Assembly (NCBI RefSeq): GCF_016424485.1
Contig: NZ_JAELUP010000013.1
Coordinates: forward strand, 101,958-165,957
DNA length: 64,000 bases
Direction: 5' to 3'
From: Paenibacillus roseus
Lineage (GTDB): Bacteria > Bacillota > Bacilli > Paenibacillales > Paenibacillaceae
Both the position numbers and the translations under genes were made by a program. The stretch's first letter is position 1. Each line of letters begins with the position of its first letter. Positions 26,398 through 35,093 of this stretch are shown here, piece after piece. The notes beneath the pieces were generated by a model, which was not told the DNA's origin, made no database searches, and worked only from the letters and a program-made list of their open reading frames with translations.

Positions 26398-29300
26398 TTG
26401 CTTCAACATTGGAGTAGGATTGTCAGGAAGAGTACATTCGTATTCTTGGCACTGATCGTCATGCTTTCCACGATGCCGATTGTTCACGTACATGCAAATC
26501 CAGTATTCGACGGAGGTGATGGCTCCGAGGAGACACCTTTCTTAATTGCGAATGCCATGCAGTTGGATAACGTTCGAAATGATCGGTGGGCGCATTACAA
26601 GCTCATTGCCGACATTGATCTGTCCGTCTTTGCAACGGCAGACGGAGGGCAAGGCTGGAAGCCGATTCCCGGGTTTTCCGGGACGCTTGACGGCGACGGG
26701 CATACCATCACGGGGTTATCCATCCAACGAGAACAATCAGAATATGTCGGCTTGTTTGAAGCCCTGTATGGTGGAAAAATTACAAATCTGAACGTATTGC
26801 AAGCGGTGGTCGGAGGAGAATCCCATACGGGAATTGTTGCCGGTTTAGCATCAAACGCGGTTCTGAATAACGTACATACTTCAGGCGATGTGCGTGGAAA
26901 CGGTTATGTTGGCGGGTTGGTCGGCAATCTCCAGACCGCTTCAGTTCAGCAGGCAGGATCGTCGGCAACCATTTATGGTAGCGGCGACTATATTGGCGGG
27001 TTGTTCGGCTGGGCTTTCAACTCCGAAATTAGCGACAGTTACGCAGAAGGCGCCGTAACCGGCGTGGGTGCCAGGGTCGGAGGGCTTGTCGGGGAGCTCA
27101 ATGGCGGAGTTATAAAGCGTTGTTATGCAACGGGGAGCGTAACCGGATCGTCTGCGGTTGGAGGCCTGATCGGCAATGGAACCTCAAGCTTCAATCCTCC
27201 TGATACGGTTTATTTGCCAGAGGTCGAGAACAGTTATGCACTTGGCGCGGTAAGTGGGGAGAGCACGGGCACTGCCGGCGGGCTGGCGGGCTATATGTAT
27301 CAGGTAACTGTAAAAAATAGCTACTCTGCCGGGGCCGTGAACGCATCCGGAACCGCAGGAGGGTTCGCAGGCTACAGCTACGACTCAACAGTGTCATCAT
27401 CGGTTTGGGATGTAACATTATCCGGTAAAGCCGTTGGTTACGGATATAGCGGGAATGAACCCGGAGTGACGGGTTTGACGCCGGAATCGATGTCTAAGTC
27501 CGCCAGTTTTGCCAATTGGGACTTGACTGGAACCTGGGCGTTATCGGAAAACAAGAGCTATCCTTACCTTCGCAACAATGCGCCGCTTTGGCTGACTGAT
27601 CTGACGTTCGTGCCGGATAACGGTACAACTGGCTCTTTGACACCTGGCTTTAAATCTGCGATTCGGCAGTATGCGATTAGTGTAACAAATGGGGCCTCTT
27701 CCATGGCAATTACAGCAAGCCCTGCCAATCCTGACGCGTTAGTCTCCACTGTGGGGGGGAATGCGCTAGTTGTCGGCAATCAAACAGCGGTGGTTACTGT
27801 TGCCGATCCAACCGGGGTCAGAACGTCACAAACCTATACGATTACGATCAACAAGCTCTTATCATCAAATATTTCATCAGACGCCAATCTGTCCAATCTG
27901 TGGGTAGACGGGGTGCCGGTGCCTAATTTCAACAGTGCAACTCTGTCCTATTCCATAACCGTTGGTGCTGATGTAACGGATGTGAATGTGACAGCAGAAA
28001 CCGCAGATTCGGGCGCCACCTATTCCGTTAGCGGAGGCCATAATCTTCAGGCTGGAAGCAATACCGTCACCATACAAGTCATCGCTTCTGATGGGACAAT
28101 TAAAACATACACCATTGAAGTTATTCGCAGTAAATTCGCCGGTGGGCAAGGGACAACGACGTCGCCTTATCTGATCAGGACGCCGGAGCAGTTCAATGCA
28201 ATACGAGATTCGGACGCTTACCAAAAAGCGTTTCGGCTTATTGCCGATATCGATCTGTCCGCATATGCCTCTCAAGATGGAGGCAAGGGCTGGATACCCA
28301 TCTATTTGGAAGGCTCTTTGGACGGGAACGGGCATCGGATTACCGGATTGAAGATCAACCGGCCAAGTGAGGATAACGTGGGTCTATTTAATTATGTTTA
28401 TCTTGGCAGCGTATCTAATCTGGAAATTGTTCAGGCTTCAGTAAAGGGGTTCGATAAAACAGGCATATTGGTGGGCTGGCTTAGCAACGCCACCGCAAAG
28501 AATGTGCGCGTGTCCGGGGAAGTTTCGGGACGAGACAACGTGGGCGGGATAACCGGCTACAATTCAGGAACGATCCGCTCAAGCAGCTCTTTGGCCAATA
28601 GCGCTGGCAGTCGCAACAATGCCGGTGGATTAGTCGGACAAAATGCAGGCGGACAAGTGATTGAAAGTTATGCGGAAGGAACTGTCAGCAGCAACAGTCA
28701 GGCAGGCGGGCTGGTAGGGTTCGACTCATATGGCAAGATTACCAACAGCTTTGCAACCGGACAAGTAACTGTAACTATGACTGGAACTAAAGCTGGCGGC
28801 CTGGTTGGGCAGGCAACCTCAGGGACCTACACCAATAACTATGCGACAGGAAAAGTTGCTGGCGGAAGCACAATAGGCGGCCTGGTCGGCAACAATTCCA
28901 GTGGATCGTTCACCAATAATTATTGGAATACGACGACATCCGAGCGTAGCAGCGCTGCAGGATCGGGAGCATCCACTGGCATTACCGCACGCACCACCGA
29001 TGCAATGAAGAACAGCACGAATTATAGCTCATGGGACTTCAGTACAATTTGGAATCTTGTCAGCGGCACGACAACGCCTTATCTGCGCACCGCGCCCCTG
29101 CCGATATGGCTGACGAGCGTAACGGTTACGGCGAATTCCGGCGAATCGGTTACCGTTGCCCCTAACGTTGACAACATGAATTCGAGCTATCGGGCTAACG
29201 TTGCGCCCGATGTGACTAGTGTAACTGTAACGGGAGCGACACTTGATCCGTCTAGCGTAATTTCGGTTAGCGGCAGCGCGAATCTAACTACAGGTGACAA

Positions 29301-32300
29301 CCCGATTACTATTAACGTGACCGGAGCAAACGGAGTAGACAGCAGAACCTATTCCTTGATTGTTACACGTTCAGACCCTTCCGCCACAGGTTTAAGAGAG
29401 TTGGCGCTATCTGCCGGAACATTAAATCCGGCATTCAATGAGGCGACAACCAGCTATACGGTAAGCGTACCGTACAGCACTTCGTCTCTTAATGTCACCC
29501 CGACAGTCAGTCATGCCGGCTCGACTGTCAAAGTTAATTCGACGCCTGTAGCCAGCGGCCAAGCTAGCGGAGCTATCGCGCTTGCCGCAAACGCGACGAC
29601 TACTGTCACAGTAGAAGTGACTTCACTCGACGGGGCGAATAAGAAGGTCTATACGATTGCCGTTACGCGGGCAGCGGCAAGCACAAATGCCAATCTGAGC
29701 GCATTGACTATTAGCTCAGGGACGCTGTCGCCAGGCTTCTCCAGCTCGGTCACCAGTTATACCGCGAGCGTAACGAATGCAACTTCTTCCATTACAGTCC
29801 GACCTACTGTGGCCGACTCAACAGCAACAGTCAAGGTTAGCGTCAATGATGGGACACCCGTATCGGTGAACAGCGGACAGAATAGTTCGTCCCTCTCTTT
29901 AAATACAGGGGTGAATACCATTGTTGTCACTGTAACAGCACAAGACGGGTCGAGTAAAGATTATCGTATTTCGGTGACACGAGCAGCCAGTTCGGAATCA
30001 AGACTTAGCGGCTTGTCACTGTCAACCGGTGTGCTGTCGCCAAGCTTCAACAACAGCACAGTTAATTATACGTCTTCCGTGGCCAACAGCGTCTCCAGCA
30101 TTACAGTCAAACCTGTAGCGTTGAATTCTGCAGCAACGATCACAGTGAGCATTAATGGCGGAACATCTGAATCGGTGACAAGCGGCGAATCTAGCTCCGC
30201 ATTAGCATTGAATACGGGAGAAAACACGATTGTCGTGTTAGTGACAGCCGAGAATGGAGCGACCCGAACTTATACGATTAAGGTAACTCGCGCAAAAAGT
30301 TCGGTCGGCGATATAACGGCATTCAGTTTTGAAGGGTTGACGCCTGCGGTGACGGGAACGATTAACAACACAACCATCACCTTAACCGTACCTTATGGGA
30401 CAGACCGTTCCGCGCTAGTCGCAACTTTTACCCATTCGCCAAATTCAACAGTTGCAGTGGGGTCAACGATCCAGACGAGCGGGACAACCCCGAATAATTT
30501 CAATTCACCTGTAACGTATACGGTCACTGCCGAGAACGGGGCAACGAAGTCGTATACAGTTACTGTGAACATAGCTCCGAGCAACGAGAAAGCCATTACA
30601 AGCTTTAGCTTTGCCGAACAAACCGGATCGGCATTGATCGATTCTACGGCCCATACCGTATCGATTGAAGTTGCCAGCGGCACCGATTTGACTGGTTTGA
30701 CAGCAACTTTTTCCCTGTCTGCAGGGGCCACCGCAACGATAGGTCCTGTGACCCAATCTAGCGGCGTAACCGTCAACAATTTCACGAATCCAGTCACTTA
30801 TGTTGTAACCGCTGCTGATGGCAGCCAGCAAAACTGGACCGTTAACGTGTCGGTAGCAATTCCAGCCGCTCCAACTGGGTTAACTCACAGTAGTATTACT
30901 TCTACTGGCTGGGTTCAGACGTGGACTGCGGTAACCGGAGCAACTGGTTACAACGTGTATGTCGACGGAACGAAGATCAATTCTTCTCCGATCACTGCGA
31001 CCAGCTTCACGGTCACGGATCAATCGCCGGGTACGACCTACTCCGTTGAGGTAACCGCCGTGAATGGTTCGGGCGAGAGTTCGGCATCCGATGCGGACAG
31101 CGTGACTACGATTACGGATGCTCCAACTGGACTGAATCACAGCAGTGTGACTACTACTGGCTGGGTGCAGACGTGGACCGCAGTAACCGGAGCAACTGGT
31201 TACAACGTGTATGTCGACGGGACGAAGATTAATTCTTCTCCGATCACTACGACCAGCTTCACAGTCACGAATCAATCGCCGGGTACGACCTACTCCGTGA
31301 AAGTTACAGCTCTGAGCAGTGCGGGCGAAAGCTCAGCTTCTGCCGTGGACAGCGTGACTACGATTACGGATGCTCCAACTGGACTGAATCACAGCAGCGT
31401 GACTACTACTGGCTGGGTGCAGGCGTGGACCGCAGTAACCGGAGCAACTGGTTACAACGTGTATGTCGACGGGACGAAGATTAATTCTTCTCCGATCACT
31501 ACGACCAGCTTCACAGTCACGAATCAATCGCCGGGTACGACCTACTCCGTGAAAGTTACAGCTCTGAGCAGTGCGGGCGAAAGCTCAGCTTCTGACGCAG
31601 ACAGCGTGACTACGATTACGGATGCTCCAACTGGACTGAATCACAGCAGCGTGACTACTACTGGCTGGGTGCAGACGTGGACTGCGGTAACCGGAGCAAC
31701 TGGCTACAACGTGTATGTGGATGGCACGAAGATCAATTCTTCTCCAGTCACTACGACCAGCTTCACAGTCACGAATCAATCGCCGGGTACGACCTACTCC
31801 GTTGAGGTAACCGCCGTGAATGGTTCGGGCGAGAGTTCGGCATCCGACGCAGACAGCGTGACTACGATTACGGATGCTCCAACTGGACTGAATCACAGCA
31901 GTGTGACTACTACTGGCTGGGTGCAGGCGTGGACCTCAGTAACCGGAGCAACTGGTTACAACGTGTATGTCGACGGAACGAAGATCAATTCTTCTCCGAT
32001 CACTGCGACCAGCTTCACGGTCACGGATCAATCGCCGGGTTCGACTTACTCCGTTGAGGTAACCGCCGTGAATGGTTCGGGCGAAAGCTCAGCTTCTGAC
32101 GCAGACAGCGTGACTACGATTACGGATGCTCCAACTGGACTGAATCACAGCAGTGTGACTACTACTGGCTGGGTACAGGCGTGGACCGCAGTAACCGGAG
32201 CAACTGGTTACAACGTGTATGTCGACGGAACGAAGATCAATTCTTCTCCGATTACTACGACCAGCTTTACGGTCACGGATCAATCGCCGGGTACGACCTA

Positions 32301-33909
32301 CTCCGTTGAGGTAACCGCCGTGAATGGTTCGGGCGAAAGCTCAGCTTCTGACGCAGACAGCGTGACTACGATTACGGATGCTCCAACTGGACTGAATCAC
32401 AGCAGTGTGACTACTACTGGCTGGGTGCAGGCGTGGACCGCAGTAACCGGAGCAACTGGTTACAACGTGTATGTCGACGGAACGAAGATCAATTCTTCTC
32501 CGATCACTGCGACCAGCTTCACAGTCACGAATAAATCACCGGGTACGACCTACTCCGTGAAAGTTACAGCTCTGAGCAGTGCGGGCGAAAGTTCAGCTTC
32601 CGACGTGGACAGCGTGACTACGATTACGGATGCTCCAACTGGACTGAATCACAGCAGTGTGACTACTACTGGCTGGGTGCAGGCGTGGACCGCAGTAACC
32701 GGAGCAACTGGTTACAACGTGTATGTCGACGGAACGAAGATCAATTCTTCTCCGATCACTGCGACCAGCTTCACAGTCACGAATAAATCACCGGGTACGA
32801 CCTACTCCGTGAAAGTTACAGCTCTGAGCAGTGCGGGCGAAAGTTCAGCTTCCGACGTGGACAGTGTAAAAACAAAGTCTACGCCTAGCTCATCGGGATC
32901 AGGTGGCCCTTATGGGGGCACAGCCACGGATGAGACGAATGTGAACACAACAGACGGGAAATTGACACTTCCCCCTGAAAGCGCCGGTTCGACCAGATTG
33001 GACGACGAGATACGCGTAATTGTTCCAGCCGGAGCGACCGCCAAAAAGCTGCAACTCGTAGTGGAAAAGGTGCTGAATACAACGCCTCTCGTTGTCAACA
33101 ATGAAACTTTTGTCAGTCCTATTTTTGAAATTACAAAAAACTTCACGGAGAATTTTACGAAGCCTGTTACGTTAATTATCCGATTTGATGCCAGCAAAAT
33201 AAAACCCAATCAAACGGCGGCCATATTCTATTATGATGAACAAGGCAAACATTGGGTGGCAATCGGTGACAAGGTAGAGGGCAATACCGTCACAGCAGAA
33301 GTGTCTTACTTTGGGAAATTTGCTGTACTTGCCGTCGACAAGAAGGTAGATGTAGAACCGAAAAACTCTTTCACAGACATCTCCGGTCACTGGGCGGAAT
33401 CAAGTATTATAAAAGCCGCAGCGGACCGAATCGTTAACGGCTTCCCGAACGGCACCTTTAAACCAAACGACCCTGTCACGCGGGCAGAGTTCGCCGTTAT
33501 GCTGATGAACGCTCTCAAACCTCAAGGTGAAGGCGCTTCGTTGAGTTTTACAGATGCGTCCAAAATTGGCGCATGGGCAAAAACAGCAGTCGCTCAAGCG
33601 GTGCAAGCCGGTATCATCCATGGATACAGCGACGGAAGGTTCCGGCCGGATACGCAAATTAATCGTGTTGAGATGGCCGTCATGATTGCCGGCGCCCTAG
33701 GTGGAAATTATTCAGTGGTACAACAAACAGGGTTTTCGGATGACACAACCGTTCCAAACTGGGCAAAATCTAAGGTAGAAGCGATCAGAAAAGTTGGCAT
33801 TGTCACAGGACGCGACGGGAATCGTTTCATGCCAAATGAAACTGCGACAAGAGCCGAAGCAGTGACCGTCATTCTGAGAATGCTGGAGAAGTTAGAAAAG
33901 AAGCAGTAA
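26398..33909 (+). CDS. Giant SLH surface protein with GLUG, cadherin-like and FN3 repeats
   Basis: 2503 residues, TTG start with AAGGAGG upstream. A signal peptide ends near Ala33. Two GLUG-rich beta-helix regions (about 38-398 and 580-900; recurring GGLVG) alternate with cadherin-like beta-sandwich domains (about 400-575 and 905-1330). Two further beta domains lead to eight tandem FN3 domains of 84 residues (1490-2161), a Gly/Ser linker, a beta-rich domain (about 2180-2310) and three SLH domains (2322-2500). It is probably an adhesin or scaffold fixed to the cell wall; no catalytic motif was seen. A hairpin terminator and the 55-residue gene follow. It is divergent from the GH27 surface protein. 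Confidence 0.9.
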   Translation: MLQHWSRIVRKSTFVFLALIVMLSTMPIVHVHANPVFDGGDGSEETPFLIANAMQLDNVRNDRWAHYKLIADIDLSVFATADGGQGWKPIPGFSGTLDGDGHTITGLSIQREQSEYVGLFEALYGGKITNLNVLQAVVGGESHTGIVAGLASNAVLNNVHTSGDVRGNGYVGGLVGNLQTASVQQAGSSATIYGSGDYIGGLFGWAFNSEISDSYAEGAVTGVGARVGGLVGELNGGVIKRCYATGSVTGSSAVGGLIGNGTSSFNPPDTVYLPEVENSYALGAVSGESTGTAGGLAGYMYQVTVKNSYSAGAVNASGTAGGFAGYSYDSTVSSSVWDVTLSGKAVGYGYSGNEPGVTGLTPESMSKSASFANWDLTGTWALSENKSYPYLRNNAPLWLTDLTFVPDNGTTGSLTPGFKSAIRQYAISVTNGASSMAITASPANPDALVSTVGGNALVVGNQTAVVTVADPTGVRTSQTYTITINKLLSSNISSDANLSNLWVDGVPVPNFNSATLSYSITVGADVTDVNVTAETADSGATYSVSGGHNLQAGSNTVTIQVIASDGTIKTYTIEVIRSKFAGGQGTTTSPYLIRTPEQFNAIRDSDAYQKAFRLIADIDLSAYASQDGGKGWIPIYLEGSLDGNGHRITGLKINRPSEDNVGLFNYVYLGSVSNLEIVQASVKGFDKTGILVGWLSNATAKNVRVSGEVSGRDNVGGITGYNSGTIRSSSSLANSAGSRNNAGGLVGQNAGGQVIESYAEGTVSSNSQAGGLVGFDSYGKITNSFATGQVTVTMTGTKAGGLVGQATSGTYTNNYATGKVAGGSTIGGLVGNNSSGSFTNNYWNTTTSERSSAAGSGASTGITARTTDAMKNSTNYSSWDFSTIWNLVSGTTTPYLRTAPLPIWLTSVTVTANSGESVTVAPNVDNMNSSYRANVAPDVTSVTVTGATLDPSSVISVSGSANLTTGDNPITINVTGANGVDSRTYSLIVTRSDPSATGLRELALSAGTLNPAFNEATTSYTVSVPYSTSSLNVTPTVSHAGSTVKVNSTPVASGQASGAIALAANATTTVTVEVTSLDGANKKVYTIAVTRAAASTNANLSALTISSGTLSPGFSSSVTSYTASVTNATSSITVRPTVADSTATVKVSVNDGTPVSVNSGQNSSSLSLNTGVNTIVVTVTAQDGSSKDYRISVTRAASSESRLSGLSLSTGVLSPSFNNSTVNYTSSVANSVSSITVKPVALNSAATITVSINGGTSESVTSGESSSALALNTGENTIVVLVTAENGATRTYTIKVTRAKSSVGDITAFSFEGLTPAVTGTINNTTITLTVPYGTDRSALVATFTHSPNSTVAVGSTIQTSGTTPNNFNSPVTYTVTAENGATKSYTVTVNIAPSNEKAITSFSFAEQTGSALIDSTAHTVSIEVASGTDLTGLTATFSLSAGATATIGPVTQSSGVTVNNFTNPVTYVVTAADGSQQNWTVNVSVAIPAAPTGLTHSSITSTGWVQTWTAVTGATGYNVYVDGTKINSSPITATSFTVTDQSPGTTYSVEVTAVNGSGESSASDADSVTTITDAPTGLNHSSVTTTGWVQTWTAVTGATGYNVYVDGTKINSSPITTTSFTVTNQSPGTTYSVKVTALSSAGESSASAVDSVTTITDAPTGLNHSSVTTTGWVQAWTAVTGATGYNVYVDGTKINSSPITTTSFTVTNQSPGTTYSVKVTALSSAGESSASDADSVTTITDAPTGLNHSSVTTTGWVQTWTAVTGATGYNVYVDGTKINSSPVTTTSFTVTNQSPGTTYSVEVTAVNGSGESSASDADSVTTITDAPTGLNHSSVTTTGWVQAWTSVTGATGYNVYVDGTKINSSPITATSFTVTDQSPGSTYSVEVTAVNGSGESSASDADSVTTITDAPTGLNHSSVTTTGWVQAWTAVTGATGYNVYVDGTKINSSPITTTSFTVTDQSPGTTYSVEVTAVNGSGESSASDADSVTTITDAPTGLNHSSVTTTGWVQAWTAVTGATGYNVYVDGTKINSSPITATSFTVTNKSPGTTYSVKVTALSSAGESSASDVDSVTTITDAPTGLNHSSVTTTGWVQAWTAVTGATGYNVYVDGTKINSSPITATSFTVTNKSPGTTYSVKVTALSSAGESSASDVDSVKTKSTPSSSGSGGPYGGTATDETNVNTTDGKLTLPPESAGSTRLDDEIRVIVPAGATAKKLQLVVEKVLNTTPLVVNNETFVSPIFEITKNFTENFTKPVTLIIRFDASKIKPNQTAAIFYYDEQGKHWVAIGDKVEGNTVTAEVSYFGKFAVLAVDKKVDVEPKNSFTDISGHWAESSIIKAAADRIVNGFPNGTFKPNDPVTRAEFAVMLMNALKPQGEGASLSFTDASKIGAWAKTAVAQAVQAGIIHGYSDGRFRPDTQINRVEMAVMIAGALGGNYSVVQQTGFSDDTTVPNWAKSKVEAIRKVGIVTGRDGNRFMPNETATRAEAVTVILRMLEKLEKKQ
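30865..32880 (+). repeat. Eight tandem 252-bp repeats encoding FN3 domains
   Basis: Units start at 30865, 31117, 31369, 31621, 31873, 32125, 32377 and 32629, each beginning near GCTCCAACTGG. The first is the most diverged; the last two are nearly identical. Two versions of the 3' third alternate: EVTAVNGSGE in units 1, 4, 5 and 6, and KVTALSSAGE in units 2, 3, 7 and 8. Confidence 0.97.
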
Positions 33910-33920
33910 CAGCGTTCATC

Positions 33921-33981
33921 AAGCGTAAACGGCTTTGCCGTCTTTAACAGGGACAGCGTCGTTTTACTCAAGCCGTTTATC
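33921..33981 (+). repeat. Dispersed intergenic repeat, copy C
   Basis: It starts with the same block as copy A (AAGCGTAAACGGCTTTGCCG) just after the giant gene and then diverges. AAACGGCTT near its start pairs with AAGCCGTTT near its end, so this copy can fold into one hairpin. Confidence 0.65.
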
Positions 33982-34014
33982 AACTGGAATTTATACATGT
34001 CTATAGTTTCAACA

Positions 34015-34052
34015 ATGGCTGCCTCGTGTACGGCGTCGAGGCAGCCATTTTC
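34015..34052 (+). terminator. Hairpin before the 55-residue gene
   Basis: A perfect 12-bp stem (ATGGCTGCCTCG with CGAGGCAGCCAT) is followed by four T within five bases. It ends the giant-gene transcript or attenuates the small gene downstream. Confidence 0.75.
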
Positions 34053-34077
34053 CAATTCATTTAGAGGAGGATCAGAT

Positions 34078-34245
34078 ATGGCGCAACCAATATCTATTCA
34101 TGCCGCCAAACCAGGAGATATTCTTGCCAGTGAGGTTATTACTGCCTCCGGTAACATAGTCTTGCCTTCGGGCGTGACCCTAACAAGAGATATCCTCGAT
34201 CATCTCAAGCGTTTCGGCGTATATACATTGATTATTCGGAAGTAG
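34078..34245 (+). CDS. Small protein resembling the N-terminal domain of HD-GYP phosphodiesterases
   Basis: 55 residues from ATG 34078 (AGAGGAGG upstream). The pattern A-KPGDILASEV-TASGNIVLPSG is, from memory, that of the short domain preceding many HD-GYP cyclic di-GMP phosphodiesterase modules (L-PGM-La-dV----G-vLLp-G). Here it stands alone, with no HD domain downstream. Its stop codon overlaps the 3' end of the convergent response-regulator gene by 14 bases. It could be an adaptor protein or a remnant; the good ribosome site argues for expression. Confidence 0.6.
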   Translation: MAQPISIHAAKPGDILASEVITASGNIVLPSGVTLTRDILDHLKRFGVYTLIIRK

Positions 34246-34957
34246 CCTTCGGTTCCACCACGCCATAGGGGTTAAACTTATAACCTAACCGCAAGGAGGT
34301 AATAATGTAGCGAGGCAGAGCCGGATTCGGCTCTATTTTTTTGCGTAAATTCGAAATATGGGTTTTGACGGTGTCCTTGGAGTAGTAGGCATCATCCTCC
34401 CACACCTGGCGGTATAGCTGCCGCGGATGAAATACCTGGTTGGGTTTGCTGGCCATCGTAACTAGCATTTGGAATTCTTTTGCCAATAAGGAAATCGGCT
34501 GATGGTTCACCATAACCGTCATCCGCTCCAAATCGATATCAAGCCCGGGAAATTCCAACTTAGTTCCTTTGACGGGGGGATGTTCAAGCAGATTGCTCCA
34601 TCGCAAGTTTGCTCTCACCCGCAGGATGAGATCCTCAGGATCAAAGGGCTTGCCTATGTAGTCGTCGCCGCCGGACTGGAGGGATAACGCTTTCAGCTCC
34701 TGCTTTTGCGTACCGGATACGAACAATATCGGCCGGTGATACTGTTTTCGAATAGCGTTACAGAGCGTTATGCCATCCATGTCAGGCATTTGAATATCCA
34801 TGATGATGAGATCCGGCTCCTCAAACGCAAGCAATTCGAACGCTTGGACAGCATTGAACGCATTCCGGACAATATATCCTTCGTGCGTCAGAAAAGCTGT
34901 AACCAACTGTTGGATATCTGGATCGTCATCGATAACGAAAATGACGTTGGGCTTCAC
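34232..34957 (-). CDS. OmpR-family response regulator
   Basis: 241 residues, GTG start with GAGGAG upstream. Receiver domain with acidic pocket Asp10-12, phosphoacceptor Asp54 (IIMDIQMPDMDG), then Lys in IGKPFDPEDL. The C-terminal winged helix (about 135-230) ends in VKTHISNLRKKIEPNP and LRLGYKFNP. It is divergent from the 7TMR-DISM kinase gene, which is its likely partner. A 14-base palindrome in the shared promoter region is a candidate binding site. Target genes are not evident. Confidence 0.92.
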   Translation of the reverse strand: MKPNVIFVIDDDPDIQQLVTAFLTHEGYIVRNAFNAVQAFELLAFEEPDLIIMDIQMPDMDGITLCNAIRKQYHRPILFVSGTQKQELKALSLQSGGDDYIGKPFDPEDLILRVRANLRWSNLLEHPPVKGTKLEFPGLDIDLERMTVMVNHQPISLLAKEFQMLVTMASKPNQVFHPRQLYRQVWEDDAYYSKDTVKTHISNLRKKIEPNPALPRYIITSLRLGYKFNPYGVVEPKATSE

Positions 34958-35001
34958 TCCGATGTCTCCTCTTTCAAATTAAAATAAATTAAGAAACTAT
35001 G

Positions 35002-35015
35002 CACTACTAGTAGTG
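35002..35015. promoter_or_regulatory. Palindrome in the divergent promoter region of the two-component pair
   Basis: CACTACTAGTAGTG is a perfect 14-base palindrome between the regulator start (34957) and the kinase start (35094). OmpR-type regulators more often bind direct repeats, so its role is open. Confidence 0.4.
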
Positions 35016-35093
35016 TAACATTTTATGACTAGTTGTGGTACTCTTGAAGAAAGGCAGTACGGCAAAAATCTGGCTAGTAAGCGAGGCCGTTTT

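Noticed and set aside
30880..32283. Open frames of 64-131 codons on the minus strand inside the giant gene
   Set aside because: They repeat with the 252-bp FN3 units and are shadows of the real plus-strand frame; no ribosome sites.
30865..32880. Tandem repeats as a possible CRISPR array
   Set aside because: The units are 252 bp without spacers and encode protein domains in one open frame.
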